64,000 bases of DNA. Origin: Gordionus sp. m RMFG-2023 (Eukaryota; Nematomorpha; Gordioida; Chordodea; Parachordodidae). The DNA is taken from contig NC_088775.1 of assembly GCF_954871325.1 (NCBI RefSeq), positions 67,433,561-67,497,560 on the forward strand, given 5' to 3'. Positions 36,915 through 47,080 of the stretch are shown in pieces (the stretch's first letter is position 1; each line of letters opens with the position of its first letter). The notes below the pieces were generated by a model, which saw nothing but the letters and a program-made list of their open reading frames with translations, did no database searches and was not told where the DNA came from. The position numbers and the translations under genes were made by a program.

Positions 36915-37595
36915 CGGATTTTTTTTTTCTTAATAGCTTTCACCTTTTTCTGGTGGTAAGCTCTATCTCTCTCCACTTTATGTTATTCATGCTATCTCTT
37001 TTATCTAATTTATATTTCTTCATATTGGCTCTAACTTTATGGCCCCATTGAAGTTTTGGCCTTCCTCTTTTACATTTGCCCATCACTTCCATACTCTTAA
37101 CATTATTTACTATATAGTTTTAGGCCTTCTCATCGTGTGCCCAAACCACCTTAGTCTGTTCACCATTATCTTAATCTTAATAGGCACTACCTTTAAACTT
37201 CTTAGTGTATTTCGCACCTTATCCTTTCTTGATACCTAAGCAATCATCCTCAGCATTCTCCTCTCCATAATTTGTAGACTTCTCTCGTCTGATTTTGGTT
37301 GGCCAGGTTTCCGAACTATATAGAATAGTTGGTTGTACTATGGAACTGTAATTTTTCCCTTCAATTTGTGTGGGATTCTTTTGTCAAAGAGCACCACCCT
37401 TGATTAATTTTACTCTTTGTCTCCTTCTCTATTGTGCCGTTTGTTTGTATAGTAGCCCAAATATTTGCAGCTTTCAATTGCCGATATCTGCCATTCATTT
37501 ATATCAATGCTCTGTTTCATCTCTTCCTATCACCATATACTCCGTCTTTTCTCTGTTTACTTTTAGTCCGTGCTTTTCTAGGATAATAATTAAGG
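36915..37595 (-). pseudogene. RTE-clade LINE, 5'-truncated C-terminal fragment
   Basis: The minus strand reads KHGLKVNREKTEYMVIGR at about 37590-37530, then CKYLGYYTNKRHN. Further on come SSIVQPTILYSSETWPTK-like text, MERRMLRMIA, and NRLRWFGHTMRRP. The stretch ends with MEVMGKCKRGRPKLQWGHKV and KWREIELTTRKR before a stop at 36942-36940. The order LGLKVN..KTEYM, KYLG, LRWFGH, RGRP is the thumb and C-terminal region of RTE-type reverse transcriptases. The catalytic palm and endonuclease are missing, as is usual after 5' truncation. Frames change several times. A short A-rich tail follows the stop. Plus-strand frames at 37039 and 37370 are antisense shadows. Confidence 0.85.
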
Positions 37596-37639
37596 ATGGA
37601 TATTGTATTTACTACTATAGCAAATAATTTTTACGAAAA

Positions 37640-38312
37640 TAAGAGATACATGGGTTATTTTACTGGGGTATTTTTTCCCAGTACCAATTTGAACTTCAGC
37701 ATTTTTTCTTGTTTAAGCATTTTTTATGGAGGATATATGAGTAATCTTTAAATAATGAATTATGGCCTAAAAAAATTTAGTTTATTAATATATTATATTT
37801 TTATATTTTTTTCTAAAATACTAATTTGTCTATATCTTATAAATATGAGTATATCCATTATAATCCAAATAAAAATATACCTATATTATTAGGTCGTAAG
37901 TAAATTCTTCCGGAATTTTTTTTAAAGTTTTTCCTGGGGGGTTTTTTCCAGGATTCAATACAACTACTTAATATATCAAAATAATATTAAACCAATACCA
38001 AATTTATTGAATATAATATAAATCAATTTTAATATTTAATGAGTTTTTGATATGATATATAAAATGTGATAGATATTTGGTTATAAAATAAAATATATCT
38101 ATATATAAATTATTCTAATCCTCTTCTAAAAAATCAAAATAATTCTATTTTTTATCCATGATTCATGTAGCATTAGCGATTGAACCATCAAATAAATATT
38201 TTTATACACTTTGTTACCCTTTATGCAACTTGATAAAGTGCTAGCACATTTTTCATATATTTATTTAAATGAACAACATCTTCAGGGGTATTTAATTAAT
38301 TATACATGTCAA
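37640..38312. other. AT-rich sequence, no gene recognised
   Basis: Nothing recognisable; simple AT-rich DNA. Confidence 0.5.
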
Positions 38313-38455
38313 CTAGTGTTGTTGAAGTTACTTTTGAAACATAACTAGTTATAGCTACTAGTTACATTGGTAAAGATATAACTAGTTACAGTTACTAGTT
38401 ACATTTTTATAAATGTAACTAGTTATTAGTTACAATTACATTATAATCTTATAAA
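38313..38455 (+). mobile_element. hAT-type terminus with TAACTAGTTA repeats
   Basis: AGTGTTGTTGAAGTTAC is followed by five or so copies of AACTAGTTA / ACTAGTTACA. Such ends are common among hAT elements in invertebrates. The opposite end and any gene are absent, so this is a solo end. Confidence 0.55.
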
Positions 38456-39059
38456 TTTTAAAATGCTATTAATTCTAAAAATGGGTTTCAGGTTATGTAT
38501 TAAGAATTAATGTTTTTTTCACTCAAATATTTGCAAATATGATATTTATATATACAGTTGTTGCAAATATTTATTTTATACTTATTGCAAATATATATTT
38601 TTTAATGTTAATTCAAATAGAACTGTATATTGGAGTTTTTTTTGTCAAGAAAATTGTGATAATAAATAAGGGAAGGGTATTGGATAATTTATTTTTTATT
38701 TAATTATATATGCATGCATCCTATTGTATAATTTGGAAAACACTTTAGATCATAAAATTTACCTATTTTTTTTGACAAATACAAAAATTATTTAATTCCA
38801 AAAAAATCTAAATCTTTGCTTTCCTTATACTAAGTTTTATGCTCATTTAGTAAAATTAAAAAAAAAATATTTATAACTTATGAAATTCCAGAGTATAAAT
38901 ATTGCCAGCAACTTGAGGGCAAAAAATATCGAAAATATTGTGCTAAATTTGTAAGGAAATATAATATAAAAAAATAGGTTTATTACTTGAATTTGGTTAC
39001 AAAATTATAAAACCCAGCAATGTAACAATTTAAGAAAAGAAAATCTATTTGGAATTTCA
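38456..39059. other. AT-rich sequence, no gene recognised
   Basis: No gene or named repeat. It may be the interior of the preceding hAT relic. Confidence 0.4.
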
Positions 39060-39169
39060 TTAATATTAAATCCGCAAGTTGGCGTACTATTATTTTAAGA
39101 AAAAAAATTACAAATTACCTTTGTTTTAGTATATTTTAAAATCATATTATATTATTATTTAAAACAATG

Positions 39170-39802
39170 CTTGACATGTTTCACATGTTTGACTAAACTG
39201 CAAATGCTAAGGTAAATTGCAAATGCTTAGGTAAAATTTTTTGACATATTCTCTAATAATTGGAGTGAGTTGATTTTCTTATGATAACTTATAAAAATTA
39301 TATTATTAGATATAATTATACCTGTGCGCCGACGAAACTATCGGCGGCCGGCGCACAGGTCTAGATATAATCAATAATAAATGAATAGACATTAATAGTT
39401 TTATTTTCTTTTATCTCATAATAAATAATTTAAATTCTTAAAAAATATATTATAATAACATTTTAAATTACAATAATATAAAATCCGGCAGTTGGCATAT
39501 TATTATTTAATTTTTTCATGAAATAATAATACGCCAACTTGCGGATTTAATATTATTGAAATTTAAAATTTAATTATAAATATTTTTAATATAATTATAT
39601 TAAAAGATTTAAACTCTTTATTATGATATAAAAGGAAATATAACTATTAATGTCTATTCATTTATTATTGAATACTAAGAATATAATTTTTTATAAGTTA
39701 TTTATAGAATAAGAAAATGAACCTCGCTCCCATTAAGAGACAATATAAGAAAAGATTTTACCTTGGCATTTGTAGTTTAGTCAACCGGAAAATTCGTAAG
39801 AT
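39170..39802. repeat. Long palindrome (foldback repeat, ~300-bp arms)
   Basis: The arm starting GACTAAACTGCAAATG (about 39190) is matched in reverse by CATTTGTAGTTTAGTC ending near 39802. The match continues inward with indels (GATTTTCTTATGATAAC, AATAATAAATGAATAGACAT, CAGTTGGCATATTATTATTT) to a centre near 39505-39515. A further direct copy of the CCGCAAGTTGGCGT segment lies at about 39065-39100. It has no coding capacity. It could be a foldback transposon or a source of a long hairpin RNA. The left arm is interrupted by the 47-bp hAT at 39317. Confidence 0.75.
39317..39363. mobile_element. 47-bp micro-hAT with perfect 8-bp TSD
   Basis: The insert TATACCTGTGCGCCG...CGGCGCACAGGTCTA is bounded by GATATAAT on both sides (39309-39316, 39364-39371). 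It consists of two inverted termini related to hAT-G (TAGACATGTGCGCCG) with about 15 bp between them. The mirrored arm of the surrounding palindrome lacks it, reading TTAGTATTCAATAATAAATG where this arm has TTAGATATAATCAATAATAA without the insert. So the insertion is confirmed by an internal empty site. Confidence 0.9.
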
Positions 39803-39949
39803 AGTTGGAATACATTTCCAGTAATATCTAATTTAAATTTAGAAAAACTCTCAAAAAATGATTTAAAGTAGACATTGTCTGAAAAAAAACATTGACGCTT
39901 ACATAATATATATTTTATTTTTTAAGATATTTTTAAAGGTGATTTTTTC

Positions 39950-40377
39950 TATATAATTATTTTAATTAAATTTTTTTTCATATAATATTATATTGGGTTA
40001 TTTTTAAATGGTGATTTATTCTATTTAATTTATTTTAATATATAATTTTTGTAATAATATTTTATGCGTTATTTTTTAATGGTAATTTTTCCTAAATAAT
40101 TTATTATTCCTTATTTATTTTTATTGGTGATTTCTATATAATTTTTTAAAATTTTTATATTTTTTAAATAATAATTGTATGTGTTATTTTTAATGTTGAT
40201 TTTTTTTTAAATATATACATTTTTTAAATAATATTTTTATGCGTTATTTTTAATAGTGATTTTTTTAAATAAAAATATTTTTATTTAATTTTTTTTTATA
40301 TAATTTAATGTTGATTTTTTCTATATAATATTTTATGCGTTATTTTTAATGGTAATTTTTTCTACAAATATTTTATG
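39950..40377 (+). repeat. AT minisatellite, GCGTTATTTTTAATGGTGATT unit, part 1
   Basis: Irregular tandem copies about 45-60 bp long share TATGCGTTATTTTTAATGG, TGATTTTTTCTATATAATT and a T-run. The array is cut by hAT-C at 40378 and resumes at 54281. Further pieces lie at 57024-57230 and, reversed, at 60985-61500. Confidence 0.85.
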
Positions 40378-40756
40378 CAGGGTTTCGAACCGAACCGCCT
40401 AACCGGAATAAACCGCTATAATTTTCTGAACCTTAACCGAACCATTATAGAGAAAATATGAAAAAGCGAACCGAACTGTTATAAATATTTTAAAACGGTT
40501 TTAAAGAATAATTAATTTTAAATTATTAATCTAAATTTGAAATTTAAATTTTCCTTGGGGGCAATTTTTAAATTCGTTATTTCTTTTCAAATTAAAATTT
40601 TTTATATATTATCTACATATCAATCTATAACAAGTTTATTGTTTTTACTTTAAATACTCAATTTAATATTAAGCAAATTACCAGTTAATTAGATAAGATT
40701 TAATTTTAAAATAACACAAAACTATTCTTGGTTAAATTAACAAGTTTATTCTTATA

Positions 40757-41168
40757 TCTATTAATATATATATAAAGCCTTGTCACTCTGTGACAGTCAG
40801 ACTTTCACAATTTATAATATATATTTAAAAAATCGTTAATTTTGAAAAGTGTCTGGCCCAATCGGTAAGAGCGTCGTTTACAAATCTAATGGACTTTGGT
40901 TCGAATCCCAGCAAGGATTTTTATTTTCAAAATCTGGCAAAATATTTATTTTTTCTTAATCTGGCAAAATTTATCAAATAGATACGATTCAAAGTTTGTA
41001 GCTACTTTAAAATTCAAACTATTCTTTTATTTTAAATTTTTAATATTCTTTTAAAAAATATTCGTCCAATAAAAATCACCATAGAATCATATCTTTATCA
41101 ATCATTTAATCATCTTCCATTACCATAAAACCATTACCATCTTATACATCATCATATATATATATACT
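40757..41168 (+). mobile_element. Helitron 5'-end unit a (about 400 bp)
   Basis: TCTATTAATATATATATAAAGCC starts after an A, with CTTGTCAC next, as in H1. A tRNA-like module lies at 40849-40915 (A box TGGCCCAATCGG, B box GGTTCGAATCC). The body continues with TCAAATAGATACGATTCAAAG as in H1 and ends near CATTACCATCTTATACATCA. That same end recurs in the unit beginning at 44376, so this may be a defined short element rather than random truncation. No hairpin precedes the 3' edge. Confidence 0.65.
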
Positions 41169-41184
41169 AGAACTAACTGATATA

Positions 41185-41746
41185 TCTATATATATAAGCC
41201 GCCACACTCTCAGTGTCAGAGTCACATCACAAAAATCGTGAATTTTGAAAAGTGTCTATGGTATGGCCTAATCGGCAAGAGCGTCAATTACAAATCTGTA
41301 AGACTTAGGTTCGAATCTCAGCAATGATTATTTTTTTTCTTAATTCAACTTGGTGGTTCCGTCCTTTGAGATGTTAACTAAATTCCCATTGGACCTGAAA
41401 ATGTTGTCATTTGCAGACCTCTGGTGGTAAATTCATGGGTAAATAAAAGTGGCAGACGCATATCATTTATAAATGGTTTATTTGGCAGAGGTAAAATCCA
41501 TTATGATCTGCTGTTTCCGATGTCATCCTGATTAGAGGTATGCAATAGGCAGGTTTTGGTACACCTGCCTGCTCACTTATTTAAAAATTTTGTTTAACAT
41601 GCCTGTCCAATGTATAAAAATTATTATAATGGTTGATTTGGCTCTTTATGTATTATTTTAATGTTTTTAGTTAAACTTATAAATTATATAATAAAAAATT
41701 ATCATCTGATAATATCTATCTATAATCTATAATAATAATATATATA
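41185..41746 (+). mobile_element. Helitron 5'-end unit b with GC-richer insert
   Basis: TCTATATATATAAGCC begins the unit. A tRNA-like module lies at 41253-41331 (TGGCCTAATCGG, GGTTCGAATC). After CTTAATTCAACTTGG the sequence departs from the other units. At 41380-41500 it is GC-richer, and on the minus strand it stays open as LPNKPFINDMRLPLLFTHEF then TTRGLQMTTFSGPMGI, unidentified. This may be a captured exon. Near 41540-41590 another TE-like end (TAGAGGTATGCA) appears. The 3' limit is uncertain. Confidence 0.5.
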
Positions 41747-42418
41747 CAGTATTAATATGATTTGTTGTAACACATTTTCATAATGTGAAAAAACATTCTT
41801 ATATAGTTAAATAACTTTCCATAATTATTGTAAAAAACATTTTTGATATAAATTAAATTTTTTTAAAAAGTTTTTAAACTTTAATGAAGACTAACATCAA
41901 AGTTATGAATCAAATAGTATTTTTTTGGACACAAGTTTAAGTGGAAAAATGAGAATTCAAAAAAAAATTTTAATAATAAAGTTCTTAAACTTTAATGAAG
42001 ACTTACGTCAAAATTATGAATCGAATATAGTTTTTTTATGTTTTGGACATAAGTTTAAGTGGATAATAAGAATTTATATAAAAAAATTTTCTAAGATTTT
42101 TACAATATCCTTTTAAATTTAAAGAATTATTCCAATATTTTAATTTTACTTTTAGCTATCCAAAGAATGGAAATCAGGATAAGAAATTTGAATAATTTCT
42201 TAAATAAACATGAGTGAAAACTCGAATTTAGGGTTTTCAGATAATTCTTATTTGTTTAGAATTTTTTATGATCAGTTCGAAACACCAAAATAAAAAAAAA
42301 CATTTATTATTTATTTATTCTTTGTAAATAAAATATTGCACAATATAAATCAATTACAAATTCAATCATTTAAAGGAATGCATCGAATTCCCTCTTCAGT
42401 AAATTTTATGGTGTGAGA

Positions 42419-43623
42419 TTAAAAATTTGAAAAATTATATGTAAAATAATTGGCTAAAATACTCGTAACAATTGAAATAACTTCATTTCGGTTATTGGGT
42501 TTAGGAGAATTTAATCTATATTGATTTTTAATTACTCCGAAAAAATTTTCTATCGGATTTAATTGCGGTGAATAGGGTGGCAAAAATATGATATTTGGAT
42601 AATTCTCACTAATTATCCTCGCTCGATGTATATATAGGAGCATTATCCATTATAAGTAATGAATTTGATGGTAAAAGTGCGAATAATTCATCCAGGTATG
42701 CCTTGAATTTTATCGCAGTAAAAGCCCCATCTATTATTGTGAATATTTTCAATCCACTTATTCCTATTGTTTATACTGATATTTTTCCCCTTGGAGGGAG
42801 GTAATTTAACAGATGGCCGTTTCCCCAAAGGTGCCCACCCATAATGAGAAATAATATGGGTATTAAACCCTGTCTCGTCCAGGAAGTATGCATTTTCAAA
42901 AGAAATATTTTTCATCTTGTCGCAATATTCCTTTCGAATTTGAATTACATCTTAGAGTTTCTCCTATCGGGTTCTTTCCCAACCCTTTTCCGACTCCAGC
43001 CCATTAATTTAATGCATTTGGATATAGCTGACTCGCTCAACCTTAGATGTGGCGGTAAATGTTCTATAATATTTTTGATTGTATAGCCGTTATTATTACC
43101 AAACAATTCAGCTATATGCGATTGAAGTTCTGTAGTGTCTTTCTTCTTCCGCCCTCGTTGTTTTATTATATAATCAGATAAAGGGTCGTCGTAATATTCA
43201 GGAAAAGTTTCCCGTTTGAAACGATAAACCGAACCAATGGATAAATTTAGATCATGGGCAATTGTCTTTGCATTGGGCTGATCATCAATTGGTTTGCTCA
43301 GCCATATTTTAGCCAATTCCATTTTTTCATCGCTCCAATTACCATTTTTTTTCTTCAAACGAATAGGATCAAAATTTGGTTGCTCTTGAATATTCGAATA
43401 ACATCGATTTGTAATGTCAGTTAGGCATCTAAGGGAATTTGATGGGATAGGTGAATAACTTTGGTATCTATTTGTTATTTCAGATAACCCCCCGAGAGAA
43501 TTAAAAGTTTCATTAGGTGTATCTAGAATTTTATATATAAGGTTAGTAAATAATAGAATATTATATTAACAAACCTGAAATTGGAGATATATTCAAAATA
43601 CTAGCGATAGTAAAATTTGACAT
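42419..43623 (-). pseudogene. IS630-like transposase with 52-bp intron, two frameshifts
   Basis: Start ATG at 43623-43621 opens exon 1 (MSNFTIASILNISPIS). A GT-AG intron at 43574-43523, with branch-point-like TTTACTAAC, joins in phase 1 to DTPNETFNSLGGL. The frame runs through an N-terminal helix-turn-helix (AKTIAHDLNLSIGSVYRFKR, then SESAISKCIKLMGWSRKRVG). A frameshift near 42955 leads to ENAYFLDETGFNTHI (first catalytic D) and YGWAPLGKRP. A second shift near 42640 joins LIMDNAPI (second D) to YPNIIFLPPYSPQLNPIENF (the final E, about 32 residues on). All catalytic residues survive; only the shifts break it. Stop at 42419. Confidence 0.9.
43523..43574 (-). other. Predicted 52-bp spliceosomal intron
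   Basis: On the minus strand the intron starts GTTTGT, contains TTTACTAAC about 20 bases from its end and ends TTCTAG. Removing it keeps the frame from SPIS to DTPNE, while without splicing the frame meets stops. This supports short introns in the host. Confidence 0.75.
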
Positions 43624-44375
43624 TTAAAAAAAGGAAATATAGTTTTTATAGAAATTTTTTTATAAAATATAGAAGTTTAAAATTAAAATTGTCGCAAATT
43701 TAAGAAAGAATTATAGATTTAAGTTAATTACCGGAAGTTTTTTAAAAATATAATGTGTTTCTCAAAATTTTCTTTCAAGTTTTTAAAAGTTTTTTTAAAA
43801 AAGGATGTATTTTTTTCAACAAGTTTTTACAATAATTACGGAAAGTTAAATTGAAGTGTCGGGGCTTCCGTTATGGGTAGAATGGTTGGTGGCACATCTC
43901 GATGATTTTTGGTATGCGTCATTTTAGGAAATTTTAAATTTATTTAATTTTAAAACCAAAAAAAAATAAGAATTAACTGAAAACCCTAAATTCGAATTTT
44001 CTTTCACTTATGTTTATTAAGAAATTATCAAATTTCTTATCCTGGTTTCCATTCTTTAGATAACTAAAAGTAACATTAATATATTGTAATAATACTTTAA
44101 ATTTAAAAAAATGCATTTAAAAAAAAAATTATTCTAAAAATCTTAGAAAATTTTTATTCTCATTTTCCTACTTAAACTTGGGTCCAAAACATAAAAAAAT
44201 TATATTCGATATATAACTTTGACGTAAATCTTCATTAAAGTTTAAAAACTCTTATTATTAAAAAAATTTTATCAAAAATTTTATCAAAATGTTTTTACAA
44301 TAATTATGGAAAGTTATTTAAGTATATAAGAATGTTTTTTCACATTATGATTTACAACAAATCATATTAATACTG

Positions 44376-44750
44376 TATAAGCCATGTCACAGTCACAATG
44401 TCACTGTCACAGTGTCACAATTTATAATATATATTTAAAAATTCACGATTAATCGGCAAGAGTTTCGCTCACCATGGGGTTCGAATCCCAGTAAAGATTT
44501 TTTTTACTTAATCTGGCAAAATTAATTAAATTGAAGATAAAATAATTAAGTGTTGCATATTCACATACGATTCAAAGTTTGTTGCTATTTTAAAATTCAA
44601 ACTATTAAATAGGTATTCTTATATTTATAGATTTTTCACAACGTAATAGCCAATAGTTTTTTTAAGCATCATACCATATTAAACACTCATTCATCAAAGC
44701 ATTCATTAAAATAATATCTAACATTACCATCTTATACATCATAAACATCT
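44376..44750 (+). mobile_element. Helitron 5'-end unit c, split by the IS630-like element
   Basis: It continues the Helitron start whose first bases lie at 41726-41744. TAAGCCATGTCAC is followed by a tRNA-like module at 44445-44495 (AATCGGCAAGAG, GGTTCGAATCCC; A box partly lost) and the shared TACGATTCAAAGTTTG body. It ends at CATTACCATCTTATACATCA like unit a. Confidence 0.65.
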
Positions 44751-44842
44751 ATCTATCTATCTATAATAATATATATAAAAGAGGTGTCATAGTCACAGTG
44801 TCACAATTTATCATATATATTTAAAAAATCCTCAACTTTGAA

Positions 44843-44915
44843 AAGCGTCTAGCCTAATCGGCAAGAGCGTCGTCGCTTACGGATCTGATGGCTTTGGGTT
44901 CGAATCCCCGCAATG
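44843..44915 (+). promoter_or_regulatory. tRNA-Arg-like Pol III module in Helitron H2a
   Basis: TAGCCTAATCGGCAAGAGCG and, downstream, GCTTACGGATCTGATGGC then GGTTCGAATCC follow tRNA-Arg order most closely of all copies. A and B boxes are spaced like a real tRNA promoter. The cloverleaf stems no longer pair well, so it is not a functional tRNA gene. Confidence 0.65.
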
Positions 44916-45329
44916 CATTTTTTGTTAATCCAACTTTGTATACTTTTTTTTAATTATATTAATTTCCTTATTTTTTTTAAATTTTATTTATGTACTCAAT
45001 AAAAAATTTAATTTTGCTAGATGAGGGTTTTGTATTAGAGGTGGGCGCGGGCCTAATTTTTTATTCACGACCAGCCCGCTCACGGTGGCAATAAAAAAAT
45101 TCACGCCCATTCACGCTTACCACTAAAAAATTTTGACCCGACCCGCCCGCTCACGACAAGCAATATTTTGATTCACGCCCGAAAATTCACGGTGTTTCTA
45201 AATTTTTCAAAACTATTGCTATAATTTCACACTTTTTTGAATTTATTCTATTTATTTCTCTAATTTCATAATCTATATTAATAACAAAAATAAATACAAT
45301 TTATAAATCGAAATTTATTTAGAAAAAGA

Positions 45330-46990
45330 AGAATGTCCATTTTTTTTTATTTCAATTGTGTACGCCTTTCCTCTAATAAGAGATTGACTACAGAAAATAA
45401 CCTTTCACTAGAAGCCGAACTTGCAGCTGACAAAATTTTACTCGATAATTTTCTCAAAAAAGGAAATGAATATTCCTGCTTCCAAAACTTCAAAATATTG
45501 TCTTGTTATTTATCTTATATGAATCTTTTAAGTTCATCCTCACAGCTTTCATCGGTGATGTTGATGCTTCATCAGAATCATCTAGAAATTCTCTAAATTT
45601 TTTTAGAATATACGGTCTTTTATGAGTGTGGGATGAATTAGGAAAGTGATAGTTGGTATTGACCATTTAGAATATACGGTTTTTTATGAGTTTAGGATAA
45701 GTTAGGAAAGTTATAAATGATAGTTGGCATTGACTTATGCATATCATGTAATTTATTTTTAAGAATGTTTTATATATATCATTTCCTTCTTTTAATAAAA
45801 ACTTAAGTCTTTTGAAATTCGGATCTAGAATTAAACCTACTATAGTGGCTGCATAATAATCTTTTAAATGAAATCTTGTTCTGTATTTTAAGGTTTTGAT
45901 TATTATTGTATCACGTTCAGAAGGTTAACGAAATTTTATTAATTTTTGTTTCCATAGACAAACTTTATTTATTGTGGGACGAGAATCTGCTCTCAGATTA
46001 TCCGAGCATTCTTTAAATATTGATAAAAATTTATCTAACTCGCGTATGATGCTGATATCAATTGTGGCTAATCTATTTAATTCTTGCTTGCTAAACAAGT
46101 ACACCTGTATTTCAGAATATGATTTTAAGAAACTCTGTATCATGATATACAGAGTTCCATCTAGTTATTCTCGCTATTACATCTTGTTTAAGGGTGTGGC
46201 TTAGTTTGCTATTAGCTTTAGATTGATTGAAATATTGTACTATTTTTTTACACCAATTTATATTTATGGCTATTTCAGTTAAACAATTGTCAAAAATATA
46301 ATGCATAATATTATTTAGTATATGGCATATACATGCAAGAATTTCTTGATCTTTGAATGCACTTATAATATTTGCTCCGTTATCACTCACAACACATTTA
46401 TTTAAGTATTTTCTACTTCTGTATATTCTCCTAAAATTGAATTGATTCCATTTTTTTTTGACGTTTTTTTCATCCATTGCCCTTGTGGCCAAAACAAATG
46501 TTTTTAATTAAAAATCCTTAATGATAATATGTCCTATAATGGTTAAAAAACTTAGATTTTTATAGTCGTCCAAATATCAGTGATTATGGACAAGTAATTA
46601 TTATTGATTTTAAATTTTATTTCATGGTATATTTTTGTACCTATAGTATTCATGAGAGTTTTCCGGTTCACAACTTTTATATTTTGTTATCCATATGTAG
46701 TAACACCAACATTTATCTCTTGGCCTAGCTTGTAAAATCCTTCACTTTCTGTTGCATTTAAAGATGGAAGATTTTTATAAATAAAATATAACTGACTTTT
46801 CTATAAAAAGTTTAAGCAAAATTTAGCATAAAGTCTTGCGACAAAAAACACCTAAACATAAAAAGAAAATAGAACTAACTAAATGATACCGGATGTTTTT
46901 TATAAAATGCGGAAGATTTTTAGTTTTCATAAATTATTCTTTTTTAAAAAGAACTAAATTAAATAAGAAAATATATAATATAATTATAAA
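45330..46990 (-). pseudogene. hAT transposase, broken (hAT-A copy 2)
   Basis: From right to left: DIWTTIKI near 46570; MATRAMDEKNVKKKWNQFNF with CVVSDNGANIISAFKDQE (46492-46370; catalytic D in SDNGAN); ILACICHILNN; SKLSHTLKQDVIARITRWNS near 46180-46150; SEIQVYLFSKQELNRLATID at 46120-46060; ADSRPTINKVCLWKQKLIKF near 45990-45930. Near 45345-45460 comes the dimerisation end corresponding to copy 1's ASSERLFS block; in this copy it is visible only antisense to a plus-strand open frame. Frame breaks and stops are numerous but fewer than in copy 1 across the middle. No BED finger could be read. Confidence 0.85.
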
Positions 46991-47080
46991 ATTGCAAATT
47001 TATATTTATAAAAAAACAATTTAAAAAATTAAAATTTCAGTGATTCACGAAATTTATGTTCACGCCCGATCACGCCCGGG

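Larger units (their letters stand above)
41747..44375 (-). mobile_element. IS630/Tc1-type transposon with ~400-500-bp TIRs
   Basis: The outer ends are CAGTATTAATATGATTTG at 41747 and its complement ending at 44375, flanked by TA at 41745-41746 and 44376-44377. The inverted repeats extend inward with indels to roughly 42260 and 43965 (for example GAAAACTCGAATTTAGGG against CCCTAAATTCGAATTTTC). CAGT ends and TA duplication are Tc1/mariner-IS630 features; TIRs this long are unusual. It landed in the TATATA of a Helitron 5' end, splitting it (41726-41744 and 44378 onward). The transposase gene is on the minus strand. Confidence 0.93.

Noticed and set aside
37039-37627. Two plus-strand ORFs of 66 and 85 aa rich in Phe/Leu
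   Set aside because: They are antisense to the RTE-clade LINE, whose conserved motifs read on the minus strand.
41164-41170. CTAG at 41167-41170 as a Helitron 3' end
   Set aside because: There is no hairpin upstream and the next base is A rather than T.
42844-43086. 80-aa plus-strand ORF
   Set aside because: It is antisense to the IS630-like transposase.
44843-44915. A functional tRNA gene
   Set aside because: Boxes A and B are present but the stems do not pair, and the unit is repeated within Helitron ends.
45333-45596. 87-aa plus-strand ORF, and a similar one at 21947-22135 minus
   Set aside because: Both are the antisense of the hAT-A dimerisation domain; the true reading is on the opposite strand.
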